From positions 1 to 64,000 of the forward strand of contig NZ_JAGUCO010000011.1 in the NCBI RefSeq assembly GCF_018271995.1: a DNA stretch of 64,000 nt, in the 5' to 3' direction. Every line of letters starts with the position of its first letter. Positions within the stretch are counted from its first letter, which is position 1. Source of the stretch: Carboxylicivirga linearis (GTDB taxonomy: Bacteria > Bacteroidota > Bacteroidia > Bacteroidales > Marinilabiliaceae). Both the position numbers and the translations under genes were made by a program. The notes under the pieces are model-generated. The model was not told the DNA's origin, did not search any database, and was given only the letters and a program-made list of their open reading frames with translations. Of this stretch, positions 38,101 to 46,200 are shown in pieces.

Positions 38101-38824
38101 AAGGTAAACCATACCTTTCCATCAACTGCTGACTATTCTCGATGTATTTTTGATTCAACAACTGATCGAGCATGTCAGGAGTTTTTGATTTTGCCATCTT
38201 TAGCAAACAGATTATTTCAGACTCTCCTAATCCTTTACCAGTTTTCTCGTTCTCGGAATTAACATATACTTTATCTTGCTTTTTCTCAAACCATACGGTA
38301 TCTTCTTTGTATCCGTAATTGAGAGTAAACTCCACTTTTCCTTCTTCTATCTCACCAATTCCCATTAAAATAGATCCGTAGGCATACCGAAAGCGATTAA
38401 ATAAACTTGGCAATGTATTTTTACGGATAACATCCAAAGTAATATTTTCATAACTCTCTAATATATACCCATCCGAAGTACGCAAAGGCAATGCCTCGGT
38501 TTTTCCGTCAGAGCTATCCTGCACCGTTTGAGTTCCTCCAAAATCCATCAGATGATAAATAGATGCCACACCGTGCTTACAAATATTACCCCATATAAAT
38601 GGACATGAACAGCTACACTTAAGATTACGTGTGCTAAGATTACTTAACTGTATCTTGTAATTCTGACCGCCTTTTACCGAGTAGATGTAAGTATCCGTTT
38701 CTTTATTGTACAACCTATAATTGACTTTACCGTCTAAATAAAGCTGTTTACCCTTCGCCTTAATCTCCTCATTGGCGTATAAATCAATCTGTTCTTGTAA
38801 GTAGTCTATTTTGCCTTGCTCCAC
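35105..38824 (-). CDS. SWIM zinc-finger SNF2-family helicase
   Basis: The 1239-residue protein has an N-terminal SWIM zinc finger (about 68-95: CSCSCPFIWGNICKHG), a long central region of unknown fold, and a C-terminal SNF2 ATPase (about 785-1230) with DDMGLGKTLQVL (Walker A), LDESQ (Walker B), LTGTPIEN, ISLKAGGTGLNLT and QAIDRCYRIGQ. Bacterial members are Swi2/Snf2 DNA translocases like RapA or the HepA group, of largely unknown role. A TATTTTTG -7 box lies upstream. Single gene. Confidence 0.93.
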   Translation of the reverse strand: MEQGKIDYLQEQIDLYANEEIKAKGKQLYLDGKVNYRLYNKETDTYIYSVKGGQNYKIQLSNLSTRNLKCSCSCPFIWGNICKHGVASIYHLMDFGGTQTVQDSSDGKTEALPLRTSDGYILESYENITLDVIRKNTLPSLFNRFRYAYGSILMGIGEIEEGKVEFTLNYGYKEDTVWFEKKQDKVYVNSENEKTGKGLGESEIICLLKMAKSKTPDMLDQLLNQKYIENSQQLMERYGLPSHSSFNQFFKFHFHPDKGLTPINKDTTIGLLPVNNPINSFLQPLLSGVQPQKLKLQSTEIDLKQERVIGFLMELREETSEWNKQPYFEVKAIIGKPNKARTQISSNLDFYDGNDGSFNVEKQETTNELLELLDAEKSKDVPYEYFQWQSKVMQLLALEPYVYMQTSDSYKIRKSDLRVIKISPKPIDAFYKVVEDSDFIMLQLKLRMDGKVLPKEVVSKVYEGQYVYEINNLFCIPRDFRVANLINNHLHDVKMVRSQKGLFWENVIRPMAQHVEIDFTSGAYGIEVIELDFHNKRVYLSEKENYLIITPEVEYHHMVSVPLVNTGDILIEEDGKWIQYKRNFELEEGFAEFLSTLHPQFEEQVAERKFYLQFNEFVDGLWFYRFYDALIRNDVEVFGLNELKKFKYSPHKGKISTTISSGLDWFEVDVQVSFGDNFVQLNDIRKAVKNNQRYIQLNDGSVGILPKEWFHRFEKYFRHGEVQDNKLTVSKLGFSIVDELFDNIDNNEVLEELSEKHRRLSNFTHIEETNIPQSITAELRPYQKEGLNWLNFLNEMKWGGILADDMGLGKTLQVLTFLQHVLKKNSTTNLIVVPTSLLFNWENEIRKFAPELNAYYHYGVGRSTDAKAFKEYDVVITSYGVLLRDVQMLSEFTFNYIILDESQAIKNPASRRYKAACLLQGYNRLALTGTPIENSTFDLFAQMSFVNRGFLGGVTAFKENYSNPIDKDGDEIRAAELQKLINPFVLRRTKEMVATELPDKTEDVIYCEMEPAQRKVYDAYRNHFRDKLMGQIESDGLAKSKMMVLEALTRLRQICDSPQLINDESIESNASVKIDELVQHITEKTANHKLLIFSQFVKMLGLIRDELQKRNIKFEYLDGQSTTKQREASVNNFQDDDELRVFLISLKAGGTGLNLTAADYVYIVDPWWNPAVENQAIDRCYRIGQDKKVFAYRMICKNTVEEKILKLQEKKTKIANDIVQTDENVMKNIGIDDIQDLFS

Positions 38825-38854
38825 TATCTATTTATTTTCAAATTGGTCAATCTT

Positions 38855-38885
38855 CAAAAATAACAAATGCTGGTGGTAATCCAAC
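38855..38885 (-). promoter_or_regulatory. Candidate promoter of the SNF2 gene
   Basis: On the minus strand, GTTG (38885-38882) is 19 bases from TATTTTTG (38862-38855), fitting the Bacteroidota -33 TTTG / -7 TAnnTTTG layout with one mismatch in the -33 box. The -7 box lies 31 bases upstream of the start codon. Confidence 0.5.
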
Positions 38886-39054
38886 AACTTTAAAGAGGTT
38901 AATATTGAAACATTTTTAGATTATTACTGACCAAAGGCCATCAAGTGCATAGTATCAGGCTATAACATTCTAAAAGTATATTTACTTCCTCGTTCATAGG
39001 AGTGCACTATCTGAATCATCATCCCTTGAACTTCCCTCTTCTGTGTTGTTTTAT

Positions 39055-39062
39055 TAACTTTG
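39055..39062 (+). promoter_or_regulatory. Bacteroidota -7 box for the single-domain DEAD-box gene
   Basis: TAACTTTG matches TAnnTTTG. Because the in-frame TTG at 39060 is part of this box, the true start is more likely ATG 39081. Confidence 0.5.
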
Positions 39063-39080
39063 CGCGAAAAACAGGCCATT

Positions 39081-39695
39081 ATGAAATTAAAAAAGCTGCT
39101 ACCTGAACTAGCTTCAAACCTGATTGATCTGGGTTATGAGAAAGCCCCGCGTGAAATTCAGACATTAGCTATTCCTAAAATTAAATCGGGTGCCGACTTA
39201 GTTTTAATTGCACCGGATAAAAATGGAAAAACTAACGCTTTACTAATAGGTCTGATTCAACAGTTAAAACAACCTTTTGAAGAAGCTCCACGTGCCATAA
39301 TGATAGTGTCATCAAGAGAAAAAGCTTTTGAAGCAGAAGAACAATTTCAAATTCTTGCAAAAGGAACCAAACTACGCAGTTTTGTTGCTTTTGACCAAGG
39401 CATTCTTCAGTATCAAAAAGATGAGATTTATGATGGACTGGATATTTTATTTGTAACACCCAAGCGATTAACGGAATTGGTTAATATAAATGGTGTTCCT
39501 ATGACTAAAATTAAAATGTTAGTTGTGGATGATGCTATAGAATTTCTTCGTCATTCAAATCACGCTATTCTTCATCGCATTGCTGACGGAATTAAAAATC
39601 CACAAATTATTTTAGCAGCTAATGAATGGAGCAATAAGTTTGAAGACCTGGAAGAGCGTCTCATGAAAAACCCAATGATAATTGAAGCAGAATGA
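39081..39695 (+). CDS. Single-domain, degenerate DEAD-box helicase-like protein
   Basis: From ATG 39081 the protein has 204 residues and corresponds only to the first RecA-like domain of a DEAD-box RNA helicase. A Q-motif-like segment (GYEKAPREIQTLAIPKI) is followed by APDKNGKTNA where AxTGxGKT is expected, LFVTPKRL (motif Ib) and VVDDAIEF in place of the DEAD box. The second RecA domain is absent. It is probably unable to act as a normal helicase, and may bind RNA or nucleotide as a cofactor. The stop codon overlaps the start of the YchJ-like gene. Confidence 0.75.
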   Translation: MKLKKLLPELASNLIDLGYEKAPREIQTLAIPKIKSGADLVLIAPDKNGKTNALLIGLIQQLKQPFEEAPRAIMIVSSREKAFEAEEQFQILAKGTKLRSFVAFDQGILQYQKDEIYDGLDILFVTPKRLTELVNINGVPMTKIKMLVVDDAIEFLRHSNHAILHRIADGIKNPQIILAANEWSNKFEDLEERLMKNPMIIEAE

Positions 39696-40084
39696 TGAAT
39701 TGTTACTGTGGATCGGGTAAGCCATACGAAGTCTGTTGTCAACCATATATTACAGGATCAATGGTTGCTCCAACTGCCGAAGCTTTGATGCGATCGAGAT
39801 ATTCGGCATATGTAGTGGCTGATATCAATTATCTGATGAATAGCCATCACCCATCAACACGTCCAACCAAAGAGCGTAAAAGTATTTTACGATGGACCAA
39901 ATCAGTGCAATGGATTAAACTTGAAGTTAAAAACACCATTGCAGGCAATATAAATGACCCCGAAGGTTGGGTGGTATTTATTGCTTATTTATCCGATGGA
40001 GGAAAAATCGAAACTATTCATGAGAATTCACGATTTGTTAAAGAAAATGGCAAATGGTATTATATTTCAGGCGAACACCAGTAA
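39692..40084 (+). CDS. YchJ-like SEC-C motif protein (UPF0225)
   Basis: The 130-residue protein opens with a SEC-C zinc-binding motif (CYCGSGKPYEVCC) and continues with the YchJ-type domain (APTAEALMRSRYSAYV ... WVVFIAYL ... HENSRFVKENGKWYY). The cytosolic family has no established function. The ATG overlaps the stop codon of the DEAD-box-like gene by four bases, so the two are translated together, which suggests a shared RNA or translation-related role. Confidence 0.87.
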   Translation: MMNCYCGSGKPYEVCCQPYITGSMVAPTAEALMRSRYSAYVVADINYLMNSHHPSTRPTKERKSILRWTKSVQWIKLEVKNTIAGNINDPEGWVVFIAYLSDGGKIETIHENSRFVKENGKWYYISGEHQ

Positions 40085-40122
40085 CCAATCTTTACCCAAT
40101 AGCCTATTAAATAAAAGATGAC

Positions 40123-40395
40123 ATGAATACAGACCCTAAGCATTATCAATTAAACTCAAGAACTAAATTGGAGGAGTTGGGCAATAACCATATTGGCATT
40201 GTAAAACTAATTAAGAGTAGAATCATTAGAAAAGATGCCGAAAAGATTGTGGAAGCAGCAAAACAAATTCAAAGCATCGATCCCAAAGTTAAAGTAAGCT
40301 TAGTGTGTACATCTAATATTTGCTCTAAATCGATTGCTCTTCTGGCTGAAGAAAACATTGACGTAATTAAAAAGCCTTTAACTAATAGCCTCTAG
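40123..40395 (+). CDS. Small unknown protein, 90 residues
   Basis: No family is recognised. The sequence is soluble and begins with a polar segment, followed by a strand-helix pattern (HIGIVKLIKSRI, EKIVEAAKQIQ, VKVSLVCTSNIC) that could form a small alpha-beta fold. Two cysteines lie close together (VCTSNIC). It starts 38 bases after the YchJ-like gene and may be the third gene of that operon. Confidence 0.55.
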   Translation: MNTDPKHYQLNSRTKLEELGNNHIGIVKLIKSRIIRKDAEKIVEAAKQIQSIDPKVKVSLVCTSNICSKSIALLAEENIDVIKKPLTNSL

Positions 40396-40461
40396 ATCTT
40401 TCCATACCTCTTTTATAATTTTTAGCGTGAACCTTTTTTTCGTAAAAGCCTTAAATTAATA

Positions 40462-40469
40462 TACATTTG
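40462..40469 (+). promoter_or_regulatory. Bacteroidota -7 promoter box for the DUF493 gene
   Basis: TACATTTG matches TAnnTTTG perfectly and lies 23 bases upstream of the DUF493 start codon. The T-rich stretch ending near 40440 is a poor match for a -33 box. Confidence 0.5.
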
Positions 40470-40492
40470 CAGTCCAAAAAAATTAGGTAAGT

Positions 40493-40771
40493 ATGTCGTC
40501 AACAATGCAGAATTACGAAAAACTAAAAGCCTTACTTCTTGAAAATAAAAAGTGGCCAATGGTTTATATGTTTAAATTTATTGTGCCCAATAAAGATGGT
40601 ATGGTTGATAATGTTAAAGATAAGTTACCCAAACATGGTACCTTCAGTTATAACCATACAAAAAGTCTTAGCCATGTAGCAATTACTTGTAAGGCAAGCA
40701 TGAAAAGTGCCGATTCTATTATTAAAGTAACCGAAGAAATTGCTTCCATAGAAGGAGTTATTAGTTTATAG
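40493..40771 (+). CDS. DUF493 family protein (YbeD-like)
   Basis: This 92-residue protein matches the DUF493 fold: WPMVYMFKFIVPN, then a helix, TFSYNHTKSLSHVAIT, and the C-terminal IIKVTEEIASIEGVISL. The alpha-beta ACT-like domain is thought to be regulatory; in enterobacteria it neighbours lipoate genes, but no such genes are nearby here. It has its own promoter box and a strong terminator. Confidence 0.88.
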   Translation: MSSTMQNYEKLKALLLENKKWPMVYMFKFIVPNKDGMVDNVKDKLPKHGTFSYNHTKSLSHVAITCKASMKSADSIIKVTEEIASIEGVISL

Positions 40772-40793
40772 AAGTTTCTCAACTTATTATATA

Positions 40794-40823
40794 AAAGGCC
40801 GCAAATTGCGGCCTTTGTTTTTA
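40794..40823. terminator. Strong bidirectional terminator
   Basis: AAAGGCCGCAA and TTGCGGCCTTT form an 11-bp stem with a one-base centre in DNA; in RNA a 9-bp stem with a short loop. GTTTTTAT follows on the plus strand. It separates the convergent DUF493 and GH13 genes. Confidence 0.88.
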
Positions 40824-40838
40824 TCTCCTAATTCACTC

Positions 40839-42692
40839 CTATTCAATCCTTAAAACTAATGATTCTAAAGGATCTAGCTCAACGTTAATTATTCCTTTAC
40901 TTTCGGTAACTTCTAACTCTGATTCGCTCCCATAAAGTTGATCAGTCATAATGTAAAAACTATCCGGCAAATCCCATTCTCCAATTAACTCAGATGGTAT
41001 TTGTAAATCAAACGATTTTGTCTGCACATCAAAATTAGAAACAACTATCAAATGCTCATCTTCACTCCATCTCGCAAATGAGAATACTTTTGAATCATAT
41101 CCATTTGAACGATTTCGGTTATAGGAATGAATTTCTTTGTATTCGCCCATCAAAGCTTTGCTATTGGTTGTGAAATTCAATAATCGTTTGTAAAAATCAC
41201 GTAAATCCTTTTCTGCCGGGGATAATCGTCCTCCATCGAAAGCTCCGTCATTCATCCATCTCTGATGATGGGGTACTCCAATATAATCGAAGATGGAAGT
41301 ACGCGATGGATCACCAAAACCAGCATCTTCAGCTCCAGGTTCACCCACTTCCTGACCAAAATAAATCATGGTAGGCGAAGTACTGATTAATGCTGAAACC
41401 ACCATAGCCGGTTTCCCTTTGGCAGCATCACCTGCAAATTCGGGGCTGGCAATTCGCTGCTCATCATGATTCTCCAGAAAATGTAACATATGATGTTCAA
41501 TATCTTTCAATCCGGTTTGAATAGCCGGAATATTATCGGTAAGCCCATAACCTTGCATCACATGCTTTAATGTATCGTATAATTCCACTTTATCGTAGAG
41601 ATAATCCATCTTACCTTTGTGGATATACTCTCGATACAATCCGGGATTATACACTTCAGCCAGCAAAAAGGCATCAGGATTAGCATGTTTGATGGATGAA
41701 TTCATATAACTCCAAAACTCAACCGGAACCATTTCAGCCATATCAAACCTGAAACCATCAATTCCAAAATCAGTCCAGTACAATGCAATATCTCTAAACT
41801 TTACCCACGAATCAGGAACCTCTTTACCCTTCCAAAACTGAAAATGATCTTCAGTACTCATTAATTCATAACCGTCAGGAAGTGAATCAAAATCATGCGT
41901 TCCATCCGGATGAACTCCATAATTAATTTTCACGGTTTCGTACCAATCATAAAAATGTGGTTGTGCTTTTCTCGATCCGTTACCTGTCCATTTAGCTGGA
42001 TTTTCATCAAATTTCCCATCAACCATCTGATTTTCTTCCCCTCCCAGTGGTTGATATCCATTTAATGGTTCAGGCACCTCAAACGGTTTTCCAGGGATAT
42101 AGTAGAAATTGTTATCCACTGCATATTCAACCGATGTATCATCTGCAGCACCAAAATCCTCCACCCCATTAGGATTGTTTAATCCTTCGTAATGACGGGC
42201 AACATGGTTAGGTACAATATCTATAATTACCTTCATCCCATGCTGGTGAGTACGTTGAACCAAGGCTTTAAACTCTTGCAAACGATTGGCAGGATCAATA
42301 GCCATATCAGGATCTACCTGATAGTAATCCTTTACAGCATAAGGAGAACCGGCTCTTCCCTTCACCACATCCGGATCATCCAATGAAATGCCATATTGTG
42401 TGTAATCGGTCACGACTGCATGATGCGGAACACCCGTGTACCAAATATGAGTAACGCCCAAATCTTTAATTTCACTCAGGGCTTTATCTGTAAAATCGTT
42501 AAACTTACCTACCCCGTTTTCCTGAATCGTTCCCCAGGGTTTATTGGTTTCGTTGGTATTACCAAACAAACGGGTGAATACCTGATAAACCACTGCTTTG
42601 CCTTTAAACTCTTCATCTGTTTTTGAAGGTTGAGTGGCACAGCTAATCAACGTAGCAATAAAAGCTAAAATAAACAGTAATCTGGATTTCAT
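40839..42692 (-). CDS. Alpha-amylase family (GH13) lipoprotein
   Basis: The 617-residue protein has a lipoprotein signal (FIATLISC). GH13 catalytic motifs are intact: IIDIVPNHVARH, nucleophile Asp317 in GFRFDMAEM, acid/base Glu346 in LLAEVYNPG, and Asp410 in FLENHDEQR. A beta C-terminal domain (about 515-617) follows. It should cleave alpha-glucans at the outer membrane or in the periplasm. A LacI-type operator palindrome lies 208 bases upstream, suggesting sugar-responsive control. No SusCD genes accompany it. Confidence 0.92.
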   Translation of the reverse strand: MKSRLLFILAFIATLISCATQPSKTDEEFKGKAVVYQVFTRLFGNTNETNKPWGTIQENGVGKFNDFTDKALSEIKDLGVTHIWYTGVPHHAVVTDYTQYGISLDDPDVVKGRAGSPYAVKDYYQVDPDMAIDPANRLQEFKALVQRTHQHGMKVIIDIVPNHVARHYEGLNNPNGVEDFGAADDTSVEYAVDNNFYYIPGKPFEVPEPLNGYQPLGGEENQMVDGKFDENPAKWTGNGSRKAQPHFYDWYETVKINYGVHPDGTHDFDSLPDGYELMSTEDHFQFWKGKEVPDSWVKFRDIALYWTDFGIDGFRFDMAEMVPVEFWSYMNSSIKHANPDAFLLAEVYNPGLYREYIHKGKMDYLYDKVELYDTLKHVMQGYGLTDNIPAIQTGLKDIEHHMLHFLENHDEQRIASPEFAGDAAKGKPAMVVSALISTSPTMIYFGQEVGEPGAEDAGFGDPSRTSIFDYIGVPHHQRWMNDGAFDGGRLSPAEKDLRDFYKRLLNFTTNSKALMGEYKEIHSYNRNRSNGYDSKVFSFARWSEDEHLIVVSNFDVQTKSFDLQIPSELIGEWDLPDSFYIMTDQLYGSESELEVTESKGIINVELDPLESLVLRIE

Positions 42693-42899
42693 ATAAGTGG
42701 AATTTAATATTCTGATTCGGGTAAATATCAGGAAGCAAGTTACAAAGCAAAGTCATCAAAAAGAAAAGAATCAAATGGTTATGGAGTCTCTCTACACTCA
42801 ATAGGATAACACTATATCACTAAAGAACAAACCTTTACCAACTACAAACAGTAACCATTTTTGATCTTTCCTCTGCTGAATAATTCAAAATACAAGATT

Positions 42900-42913
42900 C
42901 GAAAACGTTTTCG
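42900..42913. promoter_or_regulatory. LacI-type operator palindrome
   Basis: CGAAAACGTTTTCG is a perfect 14-bp palindrome with a central CG and A-tracts, the shape of LacI/GalR-family operators. It sits in the 362-base divergent gap (42693-43054) between the GH13 and MaoC genes, otherwise holding only the -7 box at 43003. No LacI regulator is in the window. Confidence 0.6.
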
Positions 42914-43002
42914 GAACGTGGCTAGTATCAAAACTTTATTCTTATTTATGATTAAGATTTGATCCGAATTTTATCAATAAGGTACATTTTAAATGATTAT
43001 CC

Positions 43003-43010
43003 TATATTTG
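43003..43010 (+). promoter_or_regulatory. Bacteroidota -7 promoter box for the MaoC gene
   Basis: TATATTTG matches TAnnTTTG perfectly and lies 44 bases before the MaoC start codon. No TTTG is seen at the expected -33 distance. Confidence 0.5.
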
Positions 43011-43054
43011 CGCTGAATTTTATTTGAAAATAACAACGTTCAAAATATAGAAAG

Positions 43055-43519
43055 ATGAGTAAAGTAATCATCAAAAGTTTCGATGAACTGGAAAAACTAA
43101 TTGGTAGCGAGCTGGGTATTTCCGAGTATCACCAATTTACACAGGAACAAATTAACCTTTTTGCTGATGCGACATTAGATCACCAATGGATTCATGTTGA
43201 CGAGGAAAAAGCAAAAGAAGGACCTTTCGGATCAACTATTGCACACGGTTATCTAACAGTATCAATTCTTCCACATCTATGGAATCAGATTGTTGATGTT
43301 CAGAACCTAAAAATGCAAGTAAATTATGGTATTGAAAAGTTGAAATTCAATGCTCCGGTGAAAGTAAACGACAAAGTACGTTTGCATGCATGGGTGGTTG
43401 ATGCTAAAAATCTGAGAGGTGTAACAAAAGCAACCATTGGTATTAAATTGGAAATAGAAGGTGGCCGCAAGCCAGCTTACGAAGGTGAGATTGTTTTCTT
43501 ATATCACTTCAACGCTTAA
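43055..43519 (+). CDS. MaoC-like (R)-hydratase
   Basis: The 154-residue protein has the hot-dog fold signature of MaoC/PhaJ hydratases: QINLFADATLDHQWIHVDE with the catalytic Asp and His, then GSTIAHGYLTVS. This subgroup hydrates 2-enoyl-CoA, either for fatty-acid or polyester metabolism; the precise chain specificity is not visible. It is a single gene with its own promoter box and terminator. Confidence 0.9.
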   Translation: MSKVIIKSFDELEKLIGSELGISEYHQFTQEQINLFADATLDHQWIHVDEEKAKEGPFGSTIAHGYLTVSILPHLWNQIVDVQNLKMQVNYGIEKLKFNAPVKVNDKVRLHAWVVDAKNLRGVTKATIGIKLEIEGGRKPAYEGEIVFLYHFNA

Positions 43520-43541
43520 GAAAGTATTAATATTATATAGT

Positions 43542-43571
43542 AAACGGCAGCCAATTGGTTGCCGTTTTTTT
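43542..43571 (+). terminator. Rho-independent terminator after the MaoC gene
   Basis: AAACGGCA and TGCCGTTT flank an inner CCAATTGG, with a G-T pair between, giving a long stem followed by a T-run. It lies 22 bases past the stop codon and separates convergent genes. Confidence 0.88.
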
Positions 43572-43639
43572 ATATCCTGAGATTAGGGAACGGTTCTTTA
43601 TTACCAAATCGTAATTAAAGAACCATTCCTTAAAAATAT

Positions 43640-44788
43640 TTATTTCCACTCCTTCAAAGCTTTTTCCAATCGAATCAAACCTTCTTCCAGTTCAAAGGAA
43701 GCTAATGAAATTCTCAGGTATTCGGGCGCTCCAAAAGCTTCTCCCGGAATGACCACCACTCCATTCTCCTCTCCTGCGGTTTGGATGCAGAACTCTTTTA
43801 CCTTATCACCCAATATTCCTGAAACCTTTGGAAAAATATAAAAGCTCCCTCTAGGCGCATTGTAAGTAATATTCATCTTCTCAAGAAAAGAAACAACCTT
43901 GTTTCGGTTTTCAAGTAGGGTTTTATTATAATGTTTAATGGTTTCTTTGGTATCACCTTTTACAATTGGTATGGCAGCCCACTGGTTAGGAGTAGGCGGT
44001 GTACTAATAACAGTTGCATTATTTGAGATAATGGCCTTTGCCAATTTTTCGTTTTGAGTAATTACCCACCCCACACGTAAACCTGCCACAGCACCACTTT
44101 TTGAGATTCCATCAACCACAATGGTTCTGCTGAAATATTTCGAAAACGAATGAAAGTCCTCGCCATCGTAAACCAGTTGACCATATATCTCATCAGAAAT
44201 TACATAACCTTCTGTTAGTTTTGACTTCAGTAGATCGGCTAATGCTTGTAACTCTTCATCAGAATAAACTCTACCCGTTGGATTAGATGGTGAATTAAGA
44301 ATCATCACATCATCCTTTTGCAGCATTGATTCCAGCGATTGCAGGTCAATACTAAAATCATCATATAAAGGATACGTAATTACTTCTAACCCAAATTCTG
44401 CTGGTATTTTTTTGTAAATACCGAAATGAATCGATGGAATTAAAACACGTTTAGCGCCCAGTTTTGCGAGCGTTTTTATGCTTGAATAAACAGCATTCTG
44501 AACACCAATAGTTATAATAACATTATCGACTGTATACGAACATCCATCTTCATGATGTTGACGATCAGCCACCTCTTTTCGCAATTGTGGCAAACCGGCA
44601 TTTTGAGTATAACAGGCAGCACCATCATCCCAGCTTTCTGTCATGGCTTGTTTTATTTTGTTATCAACTTCAAAGCCTTTCAACTCGCCCAATCCCAGGC
44701 TTATGCCTGTTGCATGTTTTGCCATGTTAACTTGCCTTATTGCAGGTAAAGGAAAATTGGTATTCGCCAAACGCTCATCTATACTCAT
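43640..44788 (-). CDS. PLP-dependent class I/II aminotransferase
   Basis: From ATG 44788 the protein has 382 residues; the in-frame TTG at 44815 overlaps a -7 promoter box and is rejected. Fold type I features are clear: LNSPSNPTGRVYS, the Asp and Tyr of VISDEIYGQLVYDG, the PLP lysine in VDGISKSGAVAGLRVGW and the C-terminal EYLRISLA. It belongs to the aspartate-aminotransferase-like Ib group and is cytosolic; the exact amino acid is not resolved. Confidence 0.92.
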   Translation of the reverse strand: MSIDERLANTNFPLPAIRQVNMAKHATGISLGLGELKGFEVDNKIKQAMTESWDDGAACYTQNAGLPQLRKEVADRQHHEDGCSYTVDNVIITIGVQNAVYSSIKTLAKLGAKRVLIPSIHFGIYKKIPAEFGLEVITYPLYDDFSIDLQSLESMLQKDDVMILNSPSNPTGRVYSDEELQALADLLKSKLTEGYVISDEIYGQLVYDGEDFHSFSKYFSRTIVVDGISKSGAVAGLRVGWVITQNEKLAKAIISNNATVISTPPTPNQWAAIPIVKGDTKETIKHYNKTLLENRNKVVSFLEKMNITYNAPRGSFYIFPKVSGILGDKVKEFCIQTAGEENGVVVIPGEAFGAPEYLRISLASFELEEGLIRLEKALKEWK

Positions 44789-44812
44789 TTCTTTAATTCT
44801 CTTGATTTGGCG

Positions 44813-44820
44813 CAAAGATA
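44813..44820 (-). promoter_or_regulatory. -7 promoter box deciding the aminotransferase start
   Basis: The minus strand reads TATCTTTG, a perfect TAnnTTTG. Transcription would begin a few bases on, leaving ATG 44788 as the first usable start codon. Confidence 0.55.
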
Positions 44821-44995
44821 AAAATTAAGATTCTGACAACCACTTTAAACTTAAATTATCATCTTTTGCAGGTATTCATGTTTACTGCAGTTATGTGACT
44901 TGAAAATAATCGAAATCAACCATCTACTGACACTTACTAAACATTTTTAAATTATTGTTCATTTTAATATATTGCAATAACCTAATATCCTAGCT

Positions 44996-45421
44996 ATGTA
45001 TAAATACATTTTCATCTTTGTATTGATTGCAATTTCCAACAACATTTTAAGTCAGAGATTTATCTCACCTCTACAATTTGAATATACAGAGGCAAGTTTC
45101 GAAAAAGTTGCTGATTATATTGATTTCGATGTCAACAGAAGCGTCAGTCTGTATGACAAAGATGACAGCTTAACCATCAAAACATTAACCAATTATTCTT
45201 GGGAAGCTTTTTATAATCTACTCGTTGCAAGCGATACTTTATTAATCAGACAAATCTCTCAACAAGACCTCAACATTTTGAAATACCAAAGTATCTGGAG
45301 CTCTTATTATCATGTAAAGTCCAACGGTATTACCTATTCCTACGGAGACCATAAAAACATTAATTACAGATACCTAACAGAAAGCCTATTGGATGCAGAA
45401 AACATTACACTTGACTACTAA
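44996..45421 (+). CDS. Secreted unknown protein, 141 residues
   Basis: No family is recognised. A signal peptide (about 1-19, ending ILSQ) is followed by a small soluble domain. Segments such as ASFEKVADYIDFDVNRSV, and a Tyr/Ser-rich end (WSSYYHVKSNGITYSYG), give no catalytic pattern. It is probably periplasmic. The gene is single, convergent with the DUF423 gene, with 28 bases between their stops. Confidence 0.6.
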   Translation: MYKYIFIFVLIAISNNILSQRFISPLQFEYTEASFEKVADYIDFDVNRSVSLYDKDDSLTIKTLTNYSWEAFYNLLVASDTLLIRQISQQDLNILKYQSIWSSYYHVKSNGITYSYGDHKNINYRYLTESLLDAENITLDY

Positions 45422-45449
45422 TATTCTATCTGAACGAATGATAGAAAGT

Positions 45450-45851
45450 TCAAGTTTTAAGCTCTGTATTATCCATTTTCAAGACATTAAACAGAAGAAG
45501 TATCCAGCCTGTTATCATCAATAATCCTCCCAAGGGTGTTATTGGGCCCAAAAATCCCAGAGACATCCCCAAAGTATCGGCCAGGCTTAAAAAGAAAATA
45601 CTAATTGAAAATAAAAATGTTCCAACTATAAAACTCCACCCCATCGATTTTTGCAAGCGTGTTTGATAATCAAAAACAAAACCAACTATCAGTAATACCA
45701 ATGCATGAATTATCATATATCGAACACCGGTTTCAAAACTTTGCAATTTATCTACACTCAAAACACTTTTAAGAGCATGAGCGCCCATTGCACCTAAAAC
45801 AACCGACAAACTTCCGTATACAGAGGCTATTATTAAAACGAATCTTTTCAT
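45450..45851 (-). CDS. DUF423 membrane protein (YgdD-like)
   Basis: This 133-residue protein has four membrane helices and the DUF423 signature GAMGAHALK near the N-terminus, FETGVRYMIIHALVLL in the middle and the Pro/Gly-rich GPITPLGGLLMITGW at the end. It is a conserved inner-membrane protein of unknown function. Single gene. Confidence 0.92.
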   Translation of the reverse strand: MKRFVLIIASVYGSLSVVLGAMGAHALKSVLSVDKLQSFETGVRYMIIHALVLLIVGFVFDYQTRLQKSMGWSFIVGTFLFSISIFFLSLADTLGMSLGFLGPITPLGGLLMITGWILLLFNVLKMDNTELKT

Positions 45852-45920
45852 TCTAAACCATTAAATTAACTTATATGAAGACAATTATTTAGTTGGATAG
45901 TTCAGAATATACTATTGATG

Positions 45921-46193
45921 TTACATTTTCACCTTTACCAAATCCCTGATTTCGAATTGGAGTTCTTTGGAGAAATCAATTTTAAGTGATTCAAATTCTT
46001 CGTCCATTACAAACTTATAGCCTTTGATTTTTTGGCTGGGAAGAGGTTTCTTTCCTTTATTGGCTTTATGATAGGCTTTAATTTGTTTACAATCATCACG
46101 ATTAATTGCTACAAAGCACTCCTGGCTTTGATTTTCGTACATTTCGTAATCGCTCTTTATTGTTCGTAGTATTCCCATTTTTTTAGTATTCAT
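45921..46193 (-). CDS. Small basic unknown protein, about 90 residues
   Basis: No family is recognised. The start at ATG 46193 (MNTKKMGILRTIK) is chosen because the longer reading to 46304 runs into a hairpin- and repeat-rich sequence with no protein character. The product is Lys-rich and charged, with a KANKGKKPLPSQKIKGYKF stretch, and has no signal or membrane helix. It follows the repeat-like segment at 46201-46275 and may depend on it for transcription. Confidence 0.45.
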   Translation of the reverse strand: MNTKKMGILRTIKSDYEMYENQSQECFVAINRDDCKQIKAYHKANKGKKPLPSQKIKGYKFVMDEEFESLKIDFSKELQFEIRDLVKVKM

Positions 46194-46200
46194 TTTTTTA

